From Chromera velia (lineage: Eukaryota > Sar > Chromeraceae): a stretch of 33,582 nt of DNA. The notes under the pieces were generated by a model, which saw only the letters and a program-made list of their open reading frames with translations, was not told the origin of the DNA and made no database searches. A program made the position numbers and the translations under genes. The stretch is from positions 1 to 33,582 of the forward strand of contig JAHBMJ010004317.1 of assembly GCA_018398765.1 (NCBI GenBank), read 5' to 3'. Below are positions 1 to 11,840 of the stretch, piece after piece; the stretch's first letter is position 1; every line of letters begins with the position of its first letter.

Positions 1-480
1 AAGGGAGGGAGGGAAGGGAAGGAAGGGAAGGAAGGGAAGGAAGGGAAGGAAGGGAAGGAAGGGAAGGAAGGGAAGGAAGGGAAGGAAGGGAAGGAAGGGA
101 AGGAAGGGAAGGAAGGGAAGGAAGGGAAGGAAGGGAAGGAAGGGAAGGAAGGGAAGGAAGGGAAGGAAGGGAAGGAAGGGAAGGAAGGGAAGGAAGGGAA
201 GGAAGGGAAGGAAGGGAAGGAAGGGAAGGAAGGGAAGGAAGGGAAGGAAGGAAAGAAGGAAAGAAGAAAAGAAGGAAAGAAGGAAAGAAGGAAGGAAGGA
301 AAGGAAGAACGAAGGAACGAAGGAACGAACGAACGAACGAACGAGCGAGCGAACGGACGAAAAAAGAAGAAGGAAAGACGGAAAGAAGGAAGGAAGGAAG
401 GAAGGAAGGAAGGAAAGAAAGAAAAGCAAGAAAGAAACTAACAAAGAGACAAGAAAGAGAAAAGGAAAGGAAGAAAGAAA
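1..480. repeat. Long polypurine microsatellite, 9-bp GGGAAGGAA units
   Basis: From about 14 to 255 the + strand is a tandem array of the 9-bp unit GGGAAGGAA (roughly 27 copies). It then decays into GGAAAGAAG, GAAC and GAGC units and poly-GGAA up to about 480. Almost every base is a purine. No gene is visible here. The tract lies downstream of, or in an intron of, the minus-strand gene at 532-972. Confidence 0.95.
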
Positions 481-531
481 GAAACAAATGGAGTGAGGGA
501 GAAAGCAGGACGCCCAGACAGTCATGGAACC

Positions 532-972
532 TCACAGAATTTGGTAACAAAAAAAACATAGCCAGGATCGAGAGATATCACTAAGAAGCACCACGAGAAA
601 AAGGAGGGCACGGAGCTCTCTGACCTGAGTGATCAGATCCTGTTCCTCCCACCTCCTCTGGAACTCTTCCCTGTCCGTCTCCTCGTCTTTTGAGTCTTGG
701 GGAGTGCATATGACCTTCAGCAAACCCCTCATTCTGGGCTTGTTTGTGAAAAAGCGGACTGTCTCCTTCACAGCTTCAGGAGGCATGTACGGCATGAGGC
801 GGACAACTGGGCCGTCATCCCCCTTCTTCCTTTTGGTTGCCTGTTGCTGTGGTTTCTTTTGCTTTTTTAAAGGTGCCGCTTGAAGAACTCTGCTGGAGGC
901 AAGAAAACGTCTCTTTCCAGAAAGAAAGGACACAAGATGCTTCCGGCCAAAAAGCCTGTCAGCAGCAATCAT
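532..972 (-). CDS. Small basic protein, family not recognised; possibly first exon of a longer gene
   Basis: This is an open frame of 146 aa starting at the Met at 972. The N-terminus is basic and Ser/Leu-rich and could be a mitochondrial presequence. A Lys/Gln-rich stretch (about residues 35-50) follows, then a charged helical segment ending in EEFQRRWEEQDLITQ. The last 30 residues are abruptly hydrophobic and may be intron read-through: a CAG|GTCAGA donor sits at 625/624 in phase 0, and other genes here use GTCAGT-type donors. If that donor is used, the exon is 625-972 (116 codons) and the gene continues beyond the left edge through the purine tract. If not, the hydrophobic tail could be a membrane anchor. 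The gene is divergent from the one at 1403. I could not assign a family; a mitochondrial or ribosome-associated protein is only a guess. Confidence 0.5.
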   Translation of the reverse strand: MIAADRLFGRKHLVSFLSGKRRFLASSRVLQAAPLKKQKKPQQQATKRKKGDDGPVVRLMPYMPPEAVKETVRFFTNKPRMRGLLKVICTPQDSKDEETDREEFQRRWEEQDLITQVRELRALLFLVVLLSDISRSWLCFFCYQIL

Positions 973-1402
973 CCTGAGAGGAAGTGGTGATCAGACTGAT
1001 ACTCAATGGAGCCCTCTTCCGACTGAGGTGTTCGGCACGTCCGTCTCATTCATCAATTTCAACCATGGAACTCTCACCGGCTGCCTCCGCATGCGAGGAA
1101 ACACTCAATGAGCTTGCATCTGCTCCCTCCAGTACCAACTCTGCACGTCTCTGCACGTGTAGGCAGCGATACAGAACTCGCGTAGACGGATCGAGATGGA
1201 TCGATGCCGTCTCCATACATGCCGTCTCCGAACACTCATGCAGTCGATGGGATGTCGATGGGATCATCTGGCAGACAGTCCATCTCTGTTCTCTCTGTTC
1301 AAAACCCAACCTTCCTTTGCCAGGTTTAGCCTTTATTGCTCAATCTATCTGCACGACTGTTCAGACTCCGGCCGAGGATTGCTTTCTTGAGCGTGCCGCC
1401 GA
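973..1402. promoter_or_regulatory. Divergent intergenic region, probable shared promoter/5' UTRs
   Basis: These 430 bases separate two head-to-head coding starts (972 minus, 1403 plus). Short open frames occur on both strands but have no coding character. I see no TATA box or other core element I can defend. The bidirectional role is inferred from gene orientation. Confidence 0.4.
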
Positions 1403-2309
1403 ATGAGAGGAGGAGGAATGCTGTCTCCACGCGCAGAGTCTCCCTCGAGACCTCCGTCTCCTGCACCTCAACAACCGTCTCCTCACCGAGGAGACAGGTC
1501 CTTTGAGGATCTCGACTTGCACCTCTCCTCTTCCTCCTCTGCTCCTCCTCCTCAGCCCTATTCCAAGGAGACACAACAAAACGTGGAGGATGAAGACGCA
1601 GCGCAAATCGATGGGGTTCCAGGCAAGAGCGATGACTCAGATCCTTCTTCAAAAACCGTCACCGTCGCTCCACTTGAAGGTGTGTACATCGAAGGTCGCT
1701 AACACGGAAAGAAATGGACGTGCACAAGCTAGACGGAGCGTCCGAAAAGACACAAACAACGCAAAAAGGACAGACAGACCTCCCATGAAGCAGAGGGAAA
1801 GATACGTACCCAGAAGACTGTAATCTCCTGCCAATTGTCCTCTCAGTCATTCATCAGCAATTCCACTGAGCAGAGCATTGCCTTGCTCCCTTTGTGTGTG
1901 AAGGATGAGAATTTTTTTTGCAGAAACAGCTCCAGCCCTTCTTTTTTGAAGATGAATGGATGGGAGCGCTGACGGGAAAGAAAAGATAGTGCCAATCTAT
2001 GTACGGTTCTTCACACAGATTTTCTGTCGGATTCTTTTTGTTTGTTGCACTGACTGCAGAGGACTTACACAAACTTCTTTTTGACTTCCGTTTTCGGTCG
2101 CTGCGAGAGGCTCTCGAGGGTCCCCGGGAAACGGGTGTGGAAGGGGTGGAAGGTGGAGGGACGAGCTGGAGGCAGAAGAAGGAGAAGAGAGAAACAGACC
2201 CTGCAGCCCGGTGGCCTCTGAAATCCCTCCTGCTGCTCGAGACAAGTAGGTCTTGCGCTCGGGTGGCTCTCCCCCCCCCTCTCCCTCCCTCCCTCTCCCT
2301 CTCCCTTCC

Positions 2310-2362
<53 letters not shown>

Positions 2363-5300
2363 CGTGCGTGCGCCCGCGCTCGCGCTCTCGGGCCTCCCGG
2401 TCTCCCCCCTCGATCTCTTTTCTCCTTGTGGCCAAAAAGTTGCCTATGGCTTTCCTCCACATCTGTCCACCACTTTGCTATGCTTGAGCATCTTTGTTTT
2501 GCCCTCATTCGAGAATGGCATGACCTTAGTCTTTCTTTCTGATTTTGTTCTCTCCTTGCAGACCTCTGGGATACTCTTCTGGGAGAAGATAGAGAGGAGG
2601 GGACCGAGATTGAAGGAGAGACTCGAGAGGGAGAGGGGACATTTCATTCCCCTACCGCCGCACGGGCAGAGGAGGCAAAGGGGGGGAAAGGGCCCCGGTC
2701 ACCGAGCGGTTCCCCTTCGCGCTCCCGTTCCCCTCTTCGTAATGGATGGCGCTCCCCCTCTTCCAAGGAGCCGCTTTCCCCGCCCTCTTTCTTTCCCCTC
2801 CGACGGAAGCAAAGTCCGCAGGAGACTGCGAGTGGGTGCAGACAGAAGTTGATCCGTCAGATGGAGGTCTTGAGGGAGGAGTGCATGCGGGTGGGAGGGA
2901 GAATATCAGAGGGGTTTTGTGATAAGGAGAGGCAGAGGGAGAGGGAGGAGGGACGTGGAGGGGAACGGAAAGGGACGAGGAGTCCGAGTAGAAGTCCTAG
3001 TGGGAGACGGAGAGAAAGCGATAGGGAAAGAGGAGAACATGAAGACGAGGCATCTTTACCCCACGGACAAGCTCTGTGCCACGCGGTTGCTGCAGAAACT
3101 CACCTTTGGATGGTCGGTCAGTCAGCTTTCCTCCTTCCTCCTCGAGTGTGATGCACCCGCTTCTACGTTGCAATGAGTGCACACACGTTGTCAGAGGCAT
3201 CTGTACTGGAGGTGTAGCCAGTATAGACGAGTCCACTTCTGCAAGATGGAAGCTTCCAAGATTCCTTGTGAAGGACTCCTGTCGTATCCAAAGAGGCAAA
3301 CCGGATTCCTCGGCATGTGTGGAATGACACTGGAATCCGTCTGGCGTTTTTTGTCTTCGCAGTTGATGGGGCTTTCAGTTTTCATGTCGGAATTTGTCAT
3401 TGTCTGCTTGTTTGTTCATTCCTGTGCATTGAATTCAAGCACACATGCATGCAAACATGAATGCATGTATGCAGGGTCTTCTGGAGGCCTCCAAAGGGGC
3501 AGCCTTCGCGATTGTGCAGGCAGGGGTGCACCTCCGGAAGGCTTTCAAGGGATTTGAGATGTTGAGAAAAGCCGGTGGGTGAGGTTCTTGTCGGATTCAG
3601 CCGCGTAGTTGCATTTTCGTTCTTGTGTCTGTTGCGAATTCACAGACTGATCTGTTTCAACCTTTCTCTTCTCTCTATGAAAAGCGAAAAATATTCCACA
3701 AAAGTGGGTGTTCTTCCGCTGTCTCTCCTCACGTCCCTCGTCTCCCGAATGATTTTTTTCTGGCTTCAACTCTTTCTGGCGTTCTGTGTTACTAGATAGA
3801 TAGATACATTGAGAACGTTCCATTTTTGCGATATGGCAGGACACTGCACGTCAGCTTCCTGTCGGTGTGTTTGTCTATCTGTCTCAGAAGAAGAAAGGGG
3901 AAAGAGGAAACCAAATGTGACAGTCTGGCTGTCTGGCTTCTTGTTTGCAGGGTACGGGCTGGTTATGGGGGATGATGATTTGAAGGTTTCCTGCGAGTCC
4001 GAGGCGGAGCGTTCAGTAGAGTCCTCTGCCCTCTTTGGAAGTGGTGCTCTCCGGTTCTTCGCATCCCTCGTGCCTCCGGTGCGTGCGTCAGTCAGTCGGA
4101 AAGCCATGCAGTCGGTCTGTGATTGCAGGCCAGACAATGCATTGTGTGAGCAAGAAAGGGGGAGACAACTCGCACAATCGGGAGTGGATTGAACTGAGAG
4201 CCATTGGTGGGAGATGTTGCTTGAGTGATAAATGTACATTCATAGCCTCGGGATGTATCTGTTTTTGCGTTAACCGTGCAGAAGTTCTGGTGGTTTGTGG
4301 AGTCTCTGGGCATGGCTCCCGACAGGGACGAGGGGCTCCGTGAGTTGCGACAGTGCCTTGGTAGGTTCATCGAGCGTCCGTTGTTTGACATGTAATCATT
4401 TCACTTGCTTATCTGCCTGATGAGTGCCTTGTTCGAAAGACGTCCTCGCTGCTTGGAAGAGAGAGGGAACGGACAGAAAAACATATCTGAGCTGCCCTTT
4501 TGTGGTGTCGACTTTGGTGTTCTCGACTTTCTTCCTCTTTGCATTGAGCCTCATGAACGTGTCTGCTCCCGATGTCTCCACTTTTCTAACTAAATTGTTG
4601 CATGCAGTTCTGGGCCGGTTCCGAGCTCCATGGGCCGGTTTGTTGCTGGTGTGGGTGTGGAGCCAATTCGTTGACAGGAAGGTGGAAGGCACAATGCTGA
4701 TTGACAGACTGAGGGGGCAGGAGAAGAGGAAAGAAAAGAAACCGTTGTCGCCCCTCTTGGGGGTTCTGGGGGGGTACGCTCTTCGGGGTAGTGGGGACAC
4801 AGAGAGGGCCGTGGAGATGTTTGAAGGGATGAGGGAGGGAAGCAGCGAGGTCCGCGCGTTCCGGGTCCTCTCTGCGTATGAAATCGGTAAGTGACACGAC
4901 TGAATCGTAAGAGATTGGTCGTCCTGATGGCCGTGTGTGGGCCTTCGGTGGGTCGGCACGGTCTTAGTTGTCAGAAAAGAAAACTGGTGTGAGCAGGGGT
5001 TATCCGAGTCACTCTCCGATGAGTGAGGGGGGAACAGGCGAAACAAGTAAAAGAACCTGGAGGTTAGGATGAGCAGGTTGTCAGGACAGCCACACATACC
5101 TACCCGGGTTGGAAGACAGGGGGAGGAGAGCTGGAAATTCAGGGAACTGACCAGTGGCTGTATCGCGTATTCTGAGTTTGTGCAGGACAGTTGGATGCCA
5201 GTTGTGGGAACAAAGACTGCATTGTCTGTGGAGATGTTTTCGAGTTTTCAACAGCTTTGCTATGTCTGGTTGTACGCAGGATGGTGCTTGTACGTGCAAG

Positions 5301-5677
5301 GAAAGTTTGCAGAAGCAGCAGAGGTAAGCAAACAGCCTTCCACATATTTTGCAAGCAGCATCAGTTTCAGTGCCTTCCTTTGCTTTTGAGTCTCAGTGTG
5401 GGGCATACCCACAGCTTTGTCTTTACGCCCCTAAGCTCTTCCACATGTTCGCCTTGCACGTGTCCATCTTTGAAAGACTTTGTTGCTCTTGGTCACTTTT
5501 CCCACTTCTAGACCTAGAGATCGACTCGTGATGTTGGCCCATTTCCTCCCTGCAGAACCTTCAGCGATTTTTGGATGAACATACTCCAAAAAGCAACAAG
5601 GTGGGAGCTTTAAGGTGACAGCTAAGACATTTATCAGAAATCACAGTGTACGAACTAACCCTGATTGCCGCCCTTTG

Positions 5678-5718
<41 letters not shown>

Positions 5719-8157
5719 GAGCGAGCGAGCGAGCGAGCGAGAGAGAGAGAGAGAGAGAGAGAGGCAGAGGAAGAGGAAGAGGAAGACCGGCACACATGAA
5801 GGATGTATTTTGAAAGGGTGTGAATGAAAGCGTCCGGCTGGGTTCGAAATGGAATACAAAGAAGTATCCACCCGTGCTGTTTGTACCCGGACATCTTGAA
5901 GTGCTCTGTCGAGAGAAAAACAAGACGATGGATCTTCGAGCACGCCTTTTCTCCATCCATTTTTACGTCGGGCTGCTCACGTGCGTTCTTGCGGGAAGCA
6001 CGTTTTCAAATGGCAATTGCAAATGTGCACAATGTCATGTTCCCTACGTTGCCTGCAGGCGTGGTGTGCCTTCCAGCTTGGCGTATGTCTTCTTGAAATG
6101 GTCAGCCAGAACCCCTGGACAGACGGATATGCAAAAAGGGCATAAAGCGATCACAGGTCGCAGTGCTAGCGCTACACATTTCCGACACGCATTTGTGAAC
6201 ATTTTTGACCAGATTGAATCCACTTTTCTGTCGTCTTTTTGCTCTCCTCCCTTTCCGCCATTTGCATGCTTATGTTTTATCCTTAGTGGCTTCCTTTCAT
6301 CCTTCTTCTTTGTGTCTTTCTATCTTTCTGCCTGTCTATCTGCGAGACCGAAGAAAGCCTTTCAAGTTCTCTTGTGTCTTCATGTGCAGGGGGGCAATCA
6401 CGAAAGGGTGGAGGCACTTTCAAAGTCCGCCTACGGATGGAAGCGGCCGCACTTTTCGTACGATGAGTGGGGCTGCAGGAGGCTTTGCGAGCTCTGTAGA
6501 GGCGGTTTTGCAGACAGAGAGAGCGAAGCAGACCCTCACGCTCAGTCAGAAAAAACCTGCCCTTCCCTTATCCGACGGATCCATCTTCTCTGTCTACGTG
6601 CATACTCGCAAGTTCGGTCGCGGAAGTTTCAAGCAGCAGGAGAAACGAGGGAGAAAGCTCTGAGACTGATCAATCAGACCAGAACATCGTGTGCGGAGGA
6701 TGGGGCAGAATCTCCCAGCAGGAGTGCCGGGAGGGGAATGTTTGGTTTTATGGGAGGGCTTTTTGGTGGGGGGGGAGGGTCGGAGGGTCTTCGTCCCCGA
6801 CGTGAAGCTGTGGAGGCCCGCGCGTACCTGTTGTTCGTGGAGAGCAAAGAGAGAGCCCTGGTGGTCAGAGACACAGGGAAGCCAGTGGAAGAGGCCATCA
6901 AGGGCGCTGAGCAATTAGAGGTGGGAGCTTGAGTCAGTGCGAAGTGCTCCTTGTGGACTCATTGCAATGCTGCGCCCGCGTGGAGCAGTTCAAGCACCGT
7001 TGAGCACGCATCCATGTGAACGTTGTGTGCATGCCTGTGCGTCTTCAAAAAGAACGTGGAAACAGGAGCTGTCAGGATGGTTTCTTGTGAAACGGGAAGG
7101 GGGACTGACAGGCAGGCGAGGAGGACAGAACGCCAAGCAAGGGTAGTTGAAGAAATGTCCACCCCAACATGACCTGATCAAAATCAGTCTCGCTGCATGC
7201 GCGAAAGTGGGGTGCGTACCGGACTGCGCAGATTTTTTTTACCCTTGCCCTGTCCGCTTTTCTGTGTGTCTTTCTGTCTCTGTGCAGCGTTTTGTTTTTG
7301 ATTCTGTCCTTCCCCTTCCTCTGCGCGTGGACGAAAACGGTGAGGTTGTGACTTCGTCTTTGAGAGGGACCAGGTTGAGGGAGAGTTTCGTCGTTCCTGC
7401 TGTGTGTGTTCACGCAGCCTCCAGTTTCCTCCATGTGGTCAGTCGGTGAGAACCGTCCCATACTTTGCTCTCGCTGTGAAACTGTGTTTGTCTTGCTTTT
7501 TGAAAACGAAGACCTTGGTGTGTCTCGGAAGTGTGCATGTATCACTATGCCTTCTTTTCATTATGCGTGCACGCGGAGTTTTTTCCAGAATTGCAAAAAA
7601 TCCAACACCACCGAAGAATTGAAGACCGTCCCATTGTGAGTGTCCTGCAGGCACACGCACTTAGTTACTCGCTCACTCACGCACACCAGCACACTTGTGT
7701 GCGTGTCCAGCTTCGCAGAGAGTGACCGAATGTCGTCCTTTGTCTCAGAGAAACGGCTTGATAAAACGTCCTGCCGGGAGAAAACCTTCAAATCGATTGT
7801 GTGCAGGCGGAAGGAGTTGAGAAAGAGGAAGAAAAGAGGAGGAGCTCGTCTCTGAGAAATGGGAGAGGAGACGGTGGGGAGACACCCACATCGAGTCCAA
7901 AACCAGCGAGGGCCTCAGAAACAGAGGACAAGAGACCGATACGCCAGCATGACAGCGCCCCGTTGCCCTCAGTAGGGTCGTTGATGGATCGTGTCGCATT
8001 CTGGCACAGGAAAGGGAAGGAGGTGTCTGCAAGCCTGCACGGACACTTTGATTTCCAAAAACCAATCAATCGGAAACTGCAGTCACTTGCAGACAGACTT
8101 GAGACCTTTGGAAAAACAGGAAAAGCGTGCCTAGACTTTGGCATACATTTTGAGTGA
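1403..8157 (+). CDS. TTC39/Iml2-family TPR-like protein, about 12-13 exons
   Basis: Phase-consistent exons are 1403-1679, 2562-3145, 3475-3574, 3951-4078, 4282-4360, 4608-4886, 5280-5323, 5556-5600, 6059-6139 and 6390-6920; less certain ones are near 7288-7445 and 7590-7635, and the last is 7807-8157. The reading through 6920 is 716 codons. Segments match the family in order: GLLEASKGAAFAIVQAG (helical core), FGSGALRFFASLVPP, WFVESLGMAPDRDEGL, the GDTERAVEMFEGM repeat, YEIGWCLYVQGKFAEAAE, and KSAYGWKRPHFSYDEWG near the C-terminus. The first 287 residues are an added Ser/Arg- and Glu-rich extension with RSPSRSPSGRRR-type repeats. The usual N-terminal TPR of the family is not found; an exon may be missed in 3146-3474. 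The 6139 boundary needs a GC donor. The 3' exons are ambiguous: two phases are possible between 7288 and 7807. Yeast Iml2 works in lipid-droplet and inclusion-body clearance; animal TTC39 roles are poorly known, so function here is unassigned. Confidence 0.75.
2262..2392. repeat. Intronic compound microsatellite (CT)n(GT)n(GCGT)n
   Basis: A CT-rich tract is followed by about 16 GT units (2327-2358), then GCGT and GCGC units. It lies in the first intron (1680-2561) of the TTC39-like gene. Its order is the near mirror of the repeat at 5681-5762 in a later intron of the same gene. Confidence 0.9.
5681..5762. repeat. Intronic compound microsatellite (CA)n(CGAG)n(GA)n
   Basis: About 18 CA units (5681-5717) are followed by CGAG units and a GA run. 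The array is inside the intron after exon 5556-5600 of the TTC39-like gene. The CA run is complementary to the GT run of the first intron in the same transcript. Confidence 0.9.
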
Positions 8158-9277
8158 ATTTGGCGTTTAACTATGAGTATTAACATATTTAACATAATAA
8201 CATCATCATCACAATCGTCGCGAAACCACAAATACATAACAAATAATTTTTGTTATATTGGTCAGATGATGCAGCTTATACACGAGATAACATACTTGGA
8301 ATCTCCTCACCTGCGATAAGTCGATAACTGTATGCACTCTGCATGAGTCGGACTTAAACTAACGTAAACTAACTATCAGACGTACCTATTATAAAATAAT
8401 GACTGATCAACTAGCTAATCAATCTAAAGATCACTGGAGAGATTAATTTTTAAGGTTTTGTACAGTTTAAAAGACAAAAAATATAGTAACTAATTAAAGT
8501 AAATAACTAAATAAAGACTACGACTATAGTTTAGTTATATCTGGTTAATTGAACTTAATTCTTTGTCTATACCTAGTAAGGTGGTTACTTAATTTAATTT
8601 TGCAGGGAAGTGTAAGAGAATGTGAATGAATTAAAGGACTAAGCTTACTAAAGTTACTAAAACCTATTAAATTAAAGTTTGACCACGCCTACAATAAAAT
8701 TATAATATTAAAGATGAAGTTCCTGCATTAGCGCCTGTATACTAGTAGGATTGATCTAGGCTACTCTAGGCATTGATAGCAATGTTAATTAATAGTGGAG
8801 AAGACACTTATAGTACTAAACAAACCGAGTGGGCGATAGGTATGTAAGGAGTGCTTATGTACCGTCCCTGACCCCGCTCATTCCTCGACCTGCTTCGACA
8901 TGCTTTTGTCCTCCTTTATCCTTTTCATGATCGTGAACGTTTTCCCATTCAAAAACGAAAAACATTAAACTAAAACTGTATTGATTGACTGATAATGATA
9001 TCAAATATTGGCTAGTTGATTCAATTTGATTAATTGCCTGATTGATCGATGCAGTTGCATGATCGAGTTCGATGTATGTTTAATATTGTTTATATTTAAT
9101 CCACGTCTGGGAAACTAAGCCAAGCCTTCTAACAAGCTTTGAGAACGCCGTTTTCTGCAACACAGAGAGGGGGCGCCTTTTTCCCCTCAAACACAGCGCA
9201 ACTAGCAGCGCAATCAAACGTCTGGCGTTATCTGCGATCTGTTGGTCCCCCCATCCCCCTTTCCCTCAACGCTGTAT
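8158..9277. other. AT-rich spacer between convergent genes
   Basis: Composition drops sharply to AT-rich right after the TGA at 8155-8157 and recovers near 9100. Neither strand has an open frame of note. The + gene to the left and the - gene to the right converge here, so both 3' UTRs probably end in it. I see no tRNA, repeat array or element boundary. Confidence 0.6.
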
Positions 9278-11840
9278 CTACACCTTTGCCCCAATGCTCT
9301 TTGCGTTCCTGAGGGCCTGCTTGACCCCCAGATCAAGCATGATTTCCTCCGACCCCCCCGGAATCGCCATGGCACGAACCTCACGATAGAGCCTTTCTAC
9401 CTTCTCTCCCTGCCCCCCCCTCGAGTAGGCCAAACCACCGAAGATCTGTGCGGCCTCCCTCGCACAGTACTCGAAGGTCTTCGTGTTCGAAACCTTCGCC
9501 AAAGCAATGGGGCCAGCCATGCGCAAGGACGCCACGCTCTTGTCGAGAATGTTCAGCTGATAGGTGAGTGCCTCGAGATGGGAGAAGTTGGCCTCCACCT
9601 GTCTAGCCATCTCTGCGAGCTTCCACCTGATCACCTGATGGTCCATCAACTTCTTCCCGAACGTCTCCCTCTTCAGGGAGTACTTCAGAGCCTCCTCGTA
9701 GCACACTCGAGAGAAACGATTGGCCTGCAAGGAAGAAAAAAAAAACGAAATGTAATACATGTACATGTGCACCACAATCATTTCAAATTAAGAGCAAGAG
9801 CAATGGAGTCGCTGCTTTTGTTTTGTTCTCTCTTGTTACCGTCCCATCTATGAAGTCCCACCGTACCAAAAGAAAAACCCGGCTTGCTTACCACTCCCTG
9901 CCAGGAGTGCGTCATCTCCTGATTGGAAATGAGCAGGCAACACAAAATCGGAAAACAGGTGTCTGACTTAAGAGCAAGCAAGCCTGACCGACACCCCAGC
10001 TGATCACACAAACAACTTGCTGTTGAAATTCAACTCCTGATCTGACCTGAATGCAGAATCCCAGTCTCTCATAGTTGAAGTTCTGCATGATGTACTTGAA
10101 CCCCTCGTTCTCCTTGCCGATCAAGTTCTCCACCGGAACGTACACGTCCTCAAAAGTCACGTAAGCAGTCCCACTCGCCCACATGCCCATGCACTGCATC
10201 TGACGAGTGGAGACCCCCTTGAACTTCCTTTCGATCAGAAGCACACTCACACCGTTCATTCCACTACCGGGGGGACCTGTGCGAACGGCTGCGGTGAAGT
10301 AGTCGGCAAAGACTCCATTGGTGATCCACTTCTTCTCTCCGTTCACGACGTAGTACTTTCCTGCATCAATACAGACACAAGACGGGGGGGAGAAAGTGAC
10401 GCAAGGGGCAACGACACTGCTGAGAACGAGCTTCAAAAATCTTTTCAAAAGATAGCAGCAGCGAAAACAGCGCACATGCAAACAGACACGCACCTTCAGA
10501 AAGAGGGGAGGGGGTGGCAGAGAGAAAAGAGAGAGCAGCGAGAAAGAGCCGTAGAGACAGAAGCACAAAAAGAGAGGCAGGAGAGACAGAAAGTCACCAG
10601 AGAGCGAAAGATGATCGTTGAAACACGCAGAACGCACAGCCTTCATCAGGCGGCGAGCAGCGGGACTTCAGTTGCAGCAAATCATTATTTGTACGCGAGT
10701 GAATGGGTGAGAGAGCGTATGAATGCGTTAGTGTTGGATTGGGGGAGCGAATGCCCGACTAGTTGAGTGAACCAGTGAATGAGCGAGCGTGTGAATAAGT
10801 AAGCAAAAGAGTCAGGGCATGCGATCGGTGCCTGCGTGCGTCAGCGAGTGGAGTTGTCAGAATCTCCGATCTGGAACATCCCTCAATTACAGGCATGAAA
10901 GTGGACGTTGAATTGAGGAGATGCCAACAGAGGGACACGGGTAGAGACAGAAGGAGACTGGAAGTATATATCCTGAAACAGAGAAGAAGACCGACAGAAA
11001 GAGAGACACAAAATACCACCAACCATCTGGAGTCTTTCGGGCCTCCGTTGTCAACCCGGCAACATCACTTCCTGCAGCCGGCTCGGTGATGGCCAGGCAG
11101 ATGAACTCCTTTCCCTGAAGGCAGGGACCGACAATTCTGTCCTTCAAGGCCTTCGAACCGTGGTGAAGGACAGGAGGCAGACCAATCGAAATACCCTCGA
11201 ACAGTCCCCACACAATCCCACCACTTCCCGTCCTAGAGATCTCATCGAACAGAATCAAAAAGTGGAAGGCATCAAATTCTTCCGGACGAACCCCTCCGGC
11301 CACCTTCGTTCCTGCATACTTCACTTCCGGCCAACGAATGAAGACTGAGCCGGGGAGAATGCCAGCCTCGGCGGCCTTTTTGAACAATTCCTTGGGAATG
11401 CACTTCTTCTCATCCCACTCGAAGACATAGGGCACGACCTCCCGATCGACCCATGCACGGACGGCATCTCTGAAGCGCCTGTGACTGTCATTGTAGTACC
11501 CCGGATTCCCCCAACCTTGGTACCAGGTGGGATCTCCATACGGCAGCAGGTCGCCATACATCCCATCTGACTGTTTGGACTTGGCAGGGGCCTTGGCGGC
11601 GTCCTGGGCAATAGATCCAACCAGGAGGCTGTCCCCATACTGGCCCAGCACTTGTGCCACGTTGTGAAATTTTTCGAATTCTTTTGTGGCATCCTTGCCG
11701 GCAACCTTCAAAACGATTTTCTTCCCACCGGGGTGCTCATCCAAAAAGTCAGTAACGTCATAGACTTTTCCTGAAATGATGATCCAGCAGTCCTTTTCGG
11801 TATTGTGGCGCGCCACTTCAGCAGCGGTGACGGTTTTCAT
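9278..11840 (-). CDS. Cytochrome b5-acyl-CoA dehydrogenase fusion protein
   Basis: Three exons join in phase: 11840-11024, 10360-10047 and 9724-9278, giving about 525 aa. Residues 1-80 are a cytochrome b5 domain with the heme motif DEHPGGKK and a second heme His in the FEKFHNV segment. Residues about 110-525 are an acyl-CoA dehydrogenase: the FAD-site segment LAITEPAAGSDVAGL, then GKYYVVNGEKKWITNG, ENEGFKYIMQNFNYERLG, RETFGKKLMDHQVIRWKLA, and a C-terminal IPGGSEEIM. The position of the MCAD catalytic Glu is Gly here. The Glu of NYERL (about residue 370) aligns with the base of isovaleryl-CoA and long-chain enzymes. The expected reaction is FAD-dependent alpha,beta-dehydrogenation of an acyl-CoA, with the heme domain as a possible electron partner. 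Such fusions are known in fungi and protists. I see no clear targeting peptide and no SKL tail. Substrate chain length cannot be read from sequence. Confidence 0.92.

Noticed and set aside
1854..2508. Minus- and plus-strand ORFs across the CT/GT repeat
   Set aside because: They are translations of microsatellite and lie wholly inside a phase-supported intron.
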